DNA of 52,448 bases from Desulfotignum sp. (GTDB taxonomy: Bacteria > Desulfobacterota > Desulfobacteria > Desulfobacterales > Desulfobacteraceae): assembly GCA_021737695.1 (NCBI GenBank), contig JAIPDL010000020.1, forward strand, positions 1 to 52,448. Direction: 5' to 3'. Under the pieces are notes generated by a model. The model had not been told where the DNA came from, searched no databases, and saw only the letters and a program-made list of their open reading frames with translations. This document shows positions 43,428 to 49,890 of this stretch, piece after piece; positions within the stretch are counted from its first letter, which is position 1, and each line of letters begins with the position of its first letter. The position numbers and the translations under genes were made by a program.

Positions 43428-44417
43428 CTATCTACCGGTAATTTTGTAATACTGGGCCAGAATAGCCTGGGCATCTTTGCCGGCTTTCTCAGCCCATTCC
43501 CCTCTCAATGTTTCCCCAATGGCATTGAGCTCGGCCCGGAATTTAGAGCCCACGGGATTGATGATCATGCCGTTTTCCACCAGGGTTGCCCGGCTTTTAC
43601 GGTCCATATCACCGGCCAGGTTCCACATCTCATCTTCCATTTCAGCGGCGATTTCCAGAATAATATCCTGTGTTGCCTTGTCCAGCTTGTTCCAGGCATC
43701 CAGATTCACATTGATCATGTTCACGGGCCCCACAATGTTGATGGGGGTAAAATATTTGAGCACTTCCCAGGCATTGGCATCCACACCGGACGGAGAGGAC
43801 GTGTACATGGAGTCCAGGAGTCCGGCTTTCATGGCAGGGTATACTTCAGAAAAAGGCATTTTTCTGGCAGCAATGCCCGTGGCGTTACCAAAGGCCAGAC
43901 CCGTGCCGTCATACACCCGCATTTTCAACCCCTTGAGGTCTGCTTCAGAGGTGATGGGACGCTGGGTGTAGATGCCGGAAAACGGCCACACAGAAGTATA
44001 CAGGGTGATCTGGTTGAACCGTTTGAGGTGCTTGGCATAGACCGGTTTGGACAGCTGGTATAAAAGGCGCTGTTCAAAGGCGTTGGTGGAGATGAACGGC
44101 TGGGCCGTCAATGCCAGTACGGGGGCATCGCCTTCCACCATGCCGGTGGGGATCTCTGCAATGGCCAGCTGACCTTCGGCCACGGCCCGCAGGAGTTCGG
44201 GTCCCTTGAATCCCAGTGAGGCACCGGCGTGAAGCACGATGTTGACTTCACCGCTGGTGGCCTCAGCCACGGCATCGGCAAAACGCTGGGCACCCTGGGA
44301 ATGGAAATTGCCTGCCGGGTAGTTCAGGTGCAGGTCCCACTTGGTCTGGGTCAGGCCCGTGCCTGCCAGGATCAGAGAAAACATCAGACCGGTTACAATG
44401 ACTGCTAATTTTTTCAT
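43428..44417 (-). CDS. dctP: TRAP transporter solute-binding protein (DctP family)
   Basis: A 329-residue periplasmic binding protein with a signal peptide (MKKLAVIVTGLMFSLILAG, cleavage near TGLTQ) and DctP features: NFHSQGAQRFADAVAEATSG, LRAVAEGQLAIAEIPTGMV, LKGLKMRVYDGTGLAFGNAT and PSGVDANAWEVLKYF. The RVYDG... arginine region normally contacts a ligand carboxylate. With PxpABC, the ligand may be 5-oxoproline or a related cyclic amide carrying a carboxylate. Confidence 0.9.
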   Translation of the reverse strand: MKKLAVIVTGLMFSLILAGTGLTQTKWDLHLNYPAGNFHSQGAQRFADAVAEATSGEVNIVLHAGASLGFKGPELLRAVAEGQLAIAEIPTGMVEGDAPVLALTAQPFISTNAFEQRLLYQLSKPVYAKHLKRFNQITLYTSVWPFSGIYTQRPITSEADLKGLKMRVYDGTGLAFGNATGIAARKMPFSEVYPAMKAGLLDSMYTSSPSGVDANAWEVLKYFTPINIVGPVNMINVNLDAWNKLDKATQDIILEIAAEMEDEMWNLAGDMDRKSRATLVENGMIINPVGSKFRAELNAIGETLRGEWAEKAGKDAQAILAQYYKITGR

Positions 44418-44481
44418 CTTTCTCTCCTTGTTTGGGGGTAGTAAACCAATATGTCAGCGTTTTCACGCATGAAACATCCTG

Positions 44482-45174
44482 TCAGGAGATCATAAACACA
44501 ATAATTCTTTCCCGGAACGTCAGTATATGTTCCGAAATAAGTTGTTTTGCCCGTCCGGCATCTTTATTTGCCAGGCTTGTGATGATCTGGTCATGTTCAT
44601 GAAACACGGACTGGTAATGGGTTTCCAAGGGCCTTTTGGGGTCGATGATATTGTCATAGGACAGATAGGACAGACGTCTGGCCTCGCTTCTGATGTCCTT
44701 GACCGCCCGGATAAGGAACTCATTCTGGGAACACCTGGCAAAATCCATGTGAAAGGCATGGTTTGCCTCCACCAGGTCAAACACATCATTGGCCATGATG
44801 GCTTTTTGTGCCCAGCGGTTGGCGGTTTCCATTTTATCCAGAAAAACAGAGCAGTCCTTATCCACGGCAATATCCACGATCCCCAGTTCGATCAGTTTCA
44901 TGCTTTCAAACATGGCCTTGGTGTTCTGCAGGGTGATGGGCCGGACAATGACCCCTTTTTTGGGATGGGATTCCACCATTTTTTCGCCGTGCAGACGGAC
45001 CAGGGCCTCCCGGATAGGGGTCCGCCCGATGCCTAAATCTTCCACCAGCTGGTTTTCCTCCAGGCGCTGGCCAGGCTGGTATTCCAGGCAGATGATCTTT
45101 TTCACCAGGGTTTCATAGGCTTTTGCAGCCAAGGGCTGTTTGGGAATTTTCTGCACTTTTAATGGTTTCCCCAT
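44482..45174 (-). CDS. GntR-family transcriptional regulator (FadR/VanR type)
   Basis: A 230-residue regulator: the N-terminal winged helix (LAAKAYETLVKKIICLEYQP, LVEDLGIGRTPIREALVRLH) and a C-terminal FCD ligand domain (about 90-220) with ANHAFHMDFARCSQN and SVFHEHDQIITSLANKDAGR, whose Asp and His residues usually bind a metal. The ATG at 45174 has AAAAGGG upstream; 45195 is an alternative, and longer starts run through the operator. It lies 64 bases upstream of dctP and faces the BCCP gene across the palindrome at 45224-45258. Confidence 0.86.
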   Translation of the reverse strand: MGKPLKVQKIPKQPLAAKAYETLVKKIICLEYQPGQRLEENQLVEDLGIGRTPIREALVRLHGEKMVESHPKKGVIVRPITLQNTKAMFESMKLIELGIVDIAVDKDCSVFLDKMETANRWAQKAIMANDVFDLVEANHAFHMDFARCSQNEFLIRAVKDIRSEARRLSYLSYDNIIDPKRPLETHYQSVFHEHDQIITSLANKDAGRAKQLISEHILTFRERIIVFMIS

Positions 45175-45223
45175 AGATGATGCCCTTTTTATCATTACAA
45201 TAAATGTTGTGGTCAGTAAAAAT

Positions 45224-45258
45224 ATACTTGACATAGATTCAAAATATATGTCAAGTAT
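45224..45258. promoter_or_regulatory. GntR operator in the divergent promoter region
   Basis: Perfect 12-base arms ATACTTGACATA (45224-45235) and TATGTCAAGTAT (45247-45258) with an 11-base spacer. It lies between the GntR gene (minus) and the BCCP gene (plus), centred about 67 bases from each start. Each arm also contains TTGACA, usable as a -35 box for one direction, so binding would block both promoters. Confidence 0.7.
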
Positions 45259-45315
45259 TTTTATAAATTTTATGCGGTATGGAACATTGACGTAATACAA
45301 AAAAGGGAGAGAGTC

Positions 45316-45567
45316 ATGGACAACACCATTCACACCGTCACCTCACCGGTCATGGGCACCTTCTACCGGTCATCTGCACCGGATGCGCCCCCGCTGGTGG
45401 AGCCGGGGCAACCGGTCAAGCCTGAAGACATTGTCTGCATGATAGAATCCATGAAAATTTTTACGGAAATCCAGTGCGGCAGGGCCGGGGTGGTGAAAAA
45501 AATTCTGGTGGAAAACGAGGAACCCGTGATGAAAAATCAGGCATTGATTGAAATTGAAACAGAATAG
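45316..45567 (+). CDS. biotin carboxyl carrier protein (short form)
   Basis: An 83-residue stand-alone biotinyl domain: VTSPVMGTFYRSSAPDAPPL, then the attachment motif ESMKIFTEI with Lys47, and QALIEIETE at the end. It lacks the N-terminal region of AccB, as in carriers serving urea-carboxylase-like or split carboxylases. It is the first gene of the plus-strand unit with biotin carboxylase, 18 bases upstream. The ribosome binding site GGGAGAG is clear. Confidence 0.88.
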   Translation: MDNTIHTVTSPVMGTFYRSSAPDAPPLVEPGQPVKPEDIVCMIESMKIFTEIQCGRAGVVKKILVENEEPVMKNQALIEIETE

Positions 45568-45585
45568 CATTCAAAAGGTAAAAAA

Positions 45586-46935
45586 ATGATGCGATTCAAA
45601 AAAATTCTCATTGCCAACAGAGGGGAGATCGCCCTGCGGATCATCCGGACCTGCAGGGAAATGGGGATCCACACGGTTGCCGTGTATTCTGATGCAGACA
45701 TGGACAGCCTCCCTGTCAAACAGGCGGATGAAGCGATCCACATCGGTCCGGCCCTGAGCCGGAAAAGCTACCTGAACCCGGATGCCGTCATTGCAGCCGC
45801 CCGGGAAACCGGGGCGGATGCCGTTCACCCGGGATACGGGTTCCTGTCTGAAAGTGCCTCTTTTGCCCAGGCCTGTCATGACAATGGGCTCATCTTTATC
45901 GGCCCGTCCAGCCGGACAATCGCCCGGGCCGGTGATAAATCAGCCGCCCGGCAGACCCTGATCAAACTGGGCATTCCGGTCATTCCTGGCAGTGACGGTG
46001 TGATCGCAACCCCGGAGACTGCCTGTGATGCAGCGGATCAGATGGGGTACCCCGTGATCCTCAAGGCGGCCGGCGGCGGGGGCGGCCGGGGCATGCGCAT
46101 CGCCAGGAACCAACAGGACCTGCTGGCCGCCTTTTCCGTGGCATCTGCCGAAGCCGGGGCCGCATTCGGTAACCCGGCCCTGTACCTGGAAAAATATATT
46201 GAAAAGCCCCGGCATATCGAGATCCAGATCCTGGGGGATCATTTCGGCAACTATGTCCATCTCGGGGAACGGGAATGCAGCATCCAGATGCGGTACCAGA
46301 AACTCATAGAAGAGGCACCGTCCTCCTTTGTGGATGACACCTTGAGAGAACAGCTGGGCAGCGCAGCCATCCGAATTGCCAACGCCTTTGAATACACCAA
46401 TGCCGGCACCATTGAATTTCTGCTGGACAAGGACAAACACTTTTATTTCATGGAGGTGAATGCAAGGGTCCAGGTGGAACATCCCGTGACCGAGCTGGTT
46501 ACCGGCATGGATATTGTCCGAAAACAGATCAATATCGCCGCCGGAAAAAAACTCGGCCTGGACCAGGCCGATATCCCTCTGAACGGCTGGGCCATGGAGT
46601 GCCGCATCAATGCATCGGATCCCACCGACAATTTCATGCCTTCCCCGGGTGAGATCACATCCGTGGTGTTCCCCGGCGGTCCCGGCATTCGCCTGGACAC
46701 CCACATCCACGACAGGTACATGGTCACCCCGTTTTATGATTCCCTCATCGGCAAGCTGTGTGTGTGGGCCCCGGACCGTGCCCAGGCGGTCCGCCGCATG
46801 CAACGGGCCCTGGATGAATTTGAGATCACGGGGATCGCCACCACCATAGATTTTTACAAACGGGTATTTGAAAATAAACAATTTCAGGATGGGAATATTG
46901 ACACCCATTTTCTGGAACAGATGGACACGTTGTGA
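45586..46935 (+). CDS. accC: biotin carboxylase (AccC-type ATP-grasp)
   Basis: A 449-residue biotin carboxylase: ILIANRGEIALRIIRTCREM, HPGYGFLSESASFAQ, the ATP-grasp loop KAAGGGGGRGMRIA, EVNARVQVEHPVTELVTGMD and GGPGIRLDTHIHD. It supplies carboxybiotin on the carrier at 45316. The carboxyltransferase partner is most simply the AHS1/AHS2 pair at 39067-40709 across the divergent promoter. Paralogue of 1290-2648. Confidence 0.92.
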   Translation: MMRFKKILIANRGEIALRIIRTCREMGIHTVAVYSDADMDSLPVKQADEAIHIGPALSRKSYLNPDAVIAAARETGADAVHPGYGFLSESASFAQACHDNGLIFIGPSSRTIARAGDKSAARQTLIKLGIPVIPGSDGVIATPETACDAADQMGYPVILKAAGGGGGRGMRIARNQQDLLAAFSVASAEAGAAFGNPALYLEKYIEKPRHIEIQILGDHFGNYVHLGERECSIQMRYQKLIEEAPSSFVDDTLREQLGSAAIRIANAFEYTNAGTIEFLLDKDKHFYFMEVNARVQVEHPVTELVTGMDIVRKQINIAAGKKLGLDQADIPLNGWAMECRINASDPTDNFMPSPGEITSVVFPGGPGIRLDTHIHDRYMVTPFYDSLIGKLCVWAPDRAQAVRRMQRALDEFEITGIATTIDFYKRVFENKQFQDGNIDTHFLEQMDTL

Positions 46936-46975
46936 TTGGCAAAAACAGATCATACCGCTTACCAGCGAGGCAGAT

Positions 46976-47755
46976 ATGACAGACAGCGTATGGCTCCAGG
47001 ACCTGACCTGGGAAGAGATAAAAGATCAGATTGAAGCCGGCGGCCGCACCATTCTGCTGCCATTCGGCAGCACGGAACAGCACGGCCCCCACCTGCCCGT
47101 GGGCACCGACACCATGGTGGCCATGACCCTGGCCGAAGATGCCGCCGCCAGTGCCGGAATCCTGACGGCACCACCCCTGTGGTTCGGTTGGAGCCCCCAC
47201 CACATGGTGCTGCCGGGCACCATCACCATCCGGCCCGAACTGCTGGCAGAGATCGCATTTGACATGGTCTCATCCTTGCATCACCATGGGTTTGAAAATT
47301 TTGTTTTCATCAACGGCCACCGGATCGTCAACATCACCTGGATGCAGATCGCCGGGGAAAAAGCCAAACGGGAGCTGGGGGTGAAACTGGTGATCTTTGA
47401 CCCGGCCTATATGTCCAAAACCATCACAAATAAAATGGGCTGGGGAAGCGTGGGACATGCCGAAGAGATCGAAGGCTCCCACATGATGTACCGGTATCCG
47501 GATCGGGTGAAAATGGACCGGGCCGTGGACAATCCCCACAGCCAAAACAGCCTGTACAGCGTGGACCCGTCCTTTGCTGGAGACACCTTGTGCTATGTGC
47601 CGTCCAGCCCTGCTGAGATGCGGCAGCTCACTGAAAAATCCGGCGGCACCACGGGCGAGCCGTCCAAAGCCACGGCCGAGGGGGGAAAAGTGTACCATGA
47701 CCACCTGGTGTCCCGCCTGGTAGAAGTTATCCGGATGCTCCAGGCAGCCGGATGA
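46976..47755 (+). CDS. creatininase-family amidohydrolase
   Basis: A 259-residue member of the creatininase/creatinine amidohydrolase family, which hydrolyses cyclic or linear amides with two metal ions. The first metal motif is LPFGSTEQHGPHLPVGTDT with Glu34, His36 and Asp45. LVFINGH becomes FVFINGHRIVNITW, so the usual NGHGGN is changed. GHAEEIEGSHM (about 160-170) carries the later ligands. The ATG at 46976 is chosen; the frame opens earlier inside accC. Third gene after BCCP and AccC, so it probably acts on the same cyclic amide or its product. Confidence 0.85.
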   Translation: MTDSVWLQDLTWEEIKDQIEAGGRTILLPFGSTEQHGPHLPVGTDTMVAMTLAEDAAASAGILTAPPLWFGWSPHHMVLPGTITIRPELLAEIAFDMVSSLHHHGFENFVFINGHRIVNITWMQIAGEKAKRELGVKLVIFDPAYMSKTITNKMGWGSVGHAEEIEGSHMMYRYPDRVKMDRAVDNPHSQNSLYSVDPSFAGDTLCYVPSSPAEMRQLTEKSGGTTGEPSKATAEGGKVYHDHLVSRLVEVIRMLQAAG

Positions 47756-47931
47756 CTGCTGCGTATCCAGCTGCACCACCATTTTTTTATGAATGAAATC
47801 GCACCATGCGCTGCCACGGGTCGCAGTCCTGCGATTCCGGGTCCCGTCAAAAAAACAATCTGATTCAGAAATCCGGGTTTAACTGTCTTTAATCATGGAT
47901 ATTCAAACACATCCTCATTTTCATTCCAAAC

Positions 47932-47947
47932 TGGCATATGGTTTGCA
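47932..47947 (+). promoter_or_regulatory. candidate sigma-54 promoter
   Basis: TGGCATATGGTTTGCA matches the -24/-12 consensus TGGCACG-N4-TTGCW, with the invariant GG and GC ten bases apart and only two mismatches. It lies 73 bases before the CGGC-protein start. The rest of the 47756-48019 gap shows no gene. An enhancer-binding activator would be needed; no site for one was identified. Confidence 0.55.
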
Positions 47948-48019
47948 ATCCAATAACAGAGATATCGCGTTGGTATCGACAAATGGCAGATTCATGATGA
48001 AAGGGAGAAAGGGAAAAAC

Positions 48020-48385
48020 ATGGAGAAAATATTGATTGTGGGGTGTAAAAAAGCCATGGATGATGTTTGCATCGGATGCAGCAGATGTCTGGTGGGATTC
48101 AACAGAAAAGCAGGTGAATTCGACCGATACAAAGACACGGATGCGGAGATCACAGGTCTGCTGAACTGCGGGGACTGCCCCGGCGCAACCATTGTGACGC
48201 GCCTGGCCCAGGTGAATCTCTGGAACTCCCCCATGGGAGAAAAAGTCACCAAAATCCATATCGGCCCATGCATCACGGATCACTGCCCCCATAAAGAGGT
48301 GATCATTAAAAAAATAAAAGCCAAAGCCGGTGTCGAGGTGATTGAAGGGGCCCATCCCTATAAACCGGATAATATTTTTGCCTGA
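48020..48385 (+). CDS. CGGC-domain protein
   Basis: A 121-residue protein with a putative metal-binding CGGC domain: VGCKKAMDDVCIGCSRCLVG, LLNCGDCPGATIVTRL and IHIGPCITDHCPHKEVIIKK. Nine or so cysteines point to an iron, zinc or iron-sulfur site. Function unknown; common in anaerobes. It starts a three-gene run with an FmdB zinc ribbon and a NifU-like scaffold, suggesting a metal or iron-sulfur task. Confidence 0.82.
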   Translation: MEKILIVGCKKAMDDVCIGCSRCLVGFNRKAGEFDRYKDTDAEITGLLNCGDCPGATIVTRLAQVNLWNSPMGEKVTKIHIGPCITDHCPHKEVIIKKIKAKAGVEVIEGAHPYKPDNIFA

Positions 48386-48404
48386 TTGTTAAAGGAGTGA
48401 TCTC

Positions 48405-48659
48405 ATGCCTTTATTTGATTTTGTCTGCAATGACTGCGGCCGGGCCAGCGAACTGCTTATCACCCATACTGGGGACAAACCGAAATGCATTTCCTGCGGA
48501 AGCACCAACCTGAGCAAACAGATATCCGCCCATTCCGCCATGTCCGGCCCAGCGAAATTTCGAAAACCCGGACCCGGGGATACGGCCTGCTGCGGTGCGG
48601 CACCCGGCCAGGCATCGGGTTGCGCCGGTCCCGGAACCTGCTGTGGCAAGGCGTTCTGA
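48405..48659 (+). CDS. FmdB-family zinc ribbon protein
   Basis: An 84-residue protein starting with the FmdB zinc ribbon MPLFDFVCNDCGRASELL and CISCGSTNLSKQIS (two CxxC pairs). The tail is rich in Cys, Gly and Pro (CCGAAPGQASGC, GTCCGKAF) and may bind a further metal. FmdB proteins are small regulators or accessory factors of uncertain role. It lies 19 bases after the CGGC gene and two bases before the NifU-like gene. Confidence 0.82.
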   Translation: MPLFDFVCNDCGRASELLITHTGDKPKCISCGSTNLSKQISAHSAMSGPAKFRKPGPGDTACCGAAPGQASGCAGPGTCCGKAF

Positions 48660-48661
48660 CC

Positions 48662-49099
48662 ATGGATAAACTGGATGCATTTCTGGACAATCTCCAGAAT
48701 GAAATTTTTGAAGAAGCCAGGCAGGCCTTAGGTGAAAAAGGATTCCATCGGTGGCGGAACCCCAAGTTCGGCGGCCGGATGGAAAATCCGGACGGCCATG
48801 GCCGTGTGACCGGGGAATGCGGCGATACCATGGAAATTTTTTTAAAGTTTAAAGACAACCGGGTATCCCACGCCTCCTATGTCACGAACGGGTGCGCGTC
48901 CAGTGCCATTAGCGGGTCTTTTGCCGCCGAACTGACCTTAGGGAAAAATCCGGATGAACTCACCGATATTACAGATGAAACGGTCCTGGAAACCATCGGC
49001 CGATTACCGGAAAAAGACCAGCACTGTGCCGGCCTTGCCGCAAGGACTGTCCAGGAAGCACTCAACGATTACATGATCCGCCAGCGGGACAGCAAATAA
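48662..49099 (+). CDS. NifU-like iron-sulfur cluster scaffold
   Basis: A 145-residue NifU_N/IscU-like protein. The three scaffold cysteines are in GECGDTMEIFL, VTNGCASSAISGSFAAEL and EKDQHCAGLAARTVQEAL. GFHRWRNPKFGG at the start is typical of stand-alone anaerobe versions. The ATG at 48662 immediately follows the FmdB gene. It probably assembles or carries a cluster for the products of its operon. Confidence 0.84.
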   Translation: MDKLDAFLDNLQNEIFEEARQALGEKGFHRWRNPKFGGRMENPDGHGRVTGECGDTMEIFLKFKDNRVSHASYVTNGCASSAISGSFAAELTLGKNPDELTDITDETVLETIGRLPEKDQHCAGLAARTVQEALNDYMIRQRDSK

Positions 49100-49141
49100 C
49101 AACGCGATCAATAATTGTTTCATGTGATCAAGGAAAAAAAG

Positions 49142-49193
49142 AAGCGCGTGGCGGGATCCTGATCCGGTAGGACCCGAATCCCGCCACGCGCTT
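49142..49193. terminator. bidirectional rho-independent terminator
   Basis: AAGCGCGTGGCGGGAT (49142-49157) pairs perfectly with ATCCCGCCACGCGCTT (49178-49193), with A-rich sequence before and TTTT after. It separates the convergent NifU-like and M23 genes and would stop transcription from both sides. Confidence 0.85.
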
Positions 49194-49211
49194 TTGCTGT
49201 CAGGTTGTCTG

Positions 49212-49874
49212 TTAAATGCGGAAAAGGGACAACGGAGACGGGCAGATGCTGTCCATGATTGCCAGATCCTCCTTGGCGCAATACCCTTTGGATACCCATC
49301 CCGTGTCATACCCTTTTTGAGTGATGACCTGCAGATGGGTGTGGTAAAACCAGTTGCCGTTTTCGTGGAAATCACCGATATAGGCAAACACGTCACCGGC
49401 GGCAAACCGGTCACCGGGTGCGGGCAGTTTCTCTTTGTTCAGGTGCCCGTACAGGCTGTAAAAAGTGTCAAATTTCGGGCTGTCATGCCGCAGCAGCACA
49501 TTGCCGCCGTAGTTGCCCGGGCCTTGTTCATATCCGCTTTCCTGGACCACACTGTCCAATGGCGCGCAAACAGGGGTTCCCAGGGGGACGATAATGTCCA
49601 GTCCCAGGTGAAAATACCGCTGTTCTTCCCTCATCTGAGGGTATCGGGACAGGATGGTTTCCCGGTCCTCCAGGTAGGAGGCCAGCCCCCAGGTGTGCTG
49701 ATTTTGCATGGCCTGGTCCAGCCAGCGTTGAAACGCCGGCTGGTCCGTTATGTCCACGGCATTGAATACCGGGGATCCCGCAGACAGATCCACGATCAGC
49801 GGGTCACCGGTCAGTCCCTTGAACACGGGTTTGATGTCAATCTCATTGCCATACGCGATATACGGGTATCTCAT
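49212..49874 (-). CDS. M23-family metallopeptidase-like protein
   Basis: A 220-residue LytM/M23 domain protein. The zinc site is HLGLD (His89, Asp93) and HTH (His178, His180); His144 in LYGHL is the likely catalytic helper. No signal peptide or membrane segment is evident at the N-terminus (MRYPYIAYGNEIDIKP), odd for a peptidoglycan hydrolase. It follows the tandem KamA protein on the minus strand after 16 bases. It may act on a cytoplasmic peptide or precursor, or be exported by a non-classical route. Confidence 0.8.
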   Translation of the reverse strand: MRYPYIAYGNEIDIKPVFKGLTGDPLIVDLSAGSPVFNAVDITDQPAFQRWLDQAMQNQHTWGLASYLEDRETILSRYPQMREEQRYFHLGLDIIVPLGTPVCAPLDSVVQESGYEQGPGNYGGNVLLRHDSPKFDTFYSLYGHLNKEKLPAPGDRFAAGDVFAYIGDFHENGNWFYHTHLQVITQKGYDTGWVSKGYCAKEDLAIMDSICPSPLSLFRI

Positions 49875-49890
49875 GCTGTTTTATCCTTTT

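Noticed and set aside
43317-44063. 248-codon open frame opposite dctP
   Set aside because: Antisense shadow of a clear TRAP binding-protein gene; no recognisable domains.
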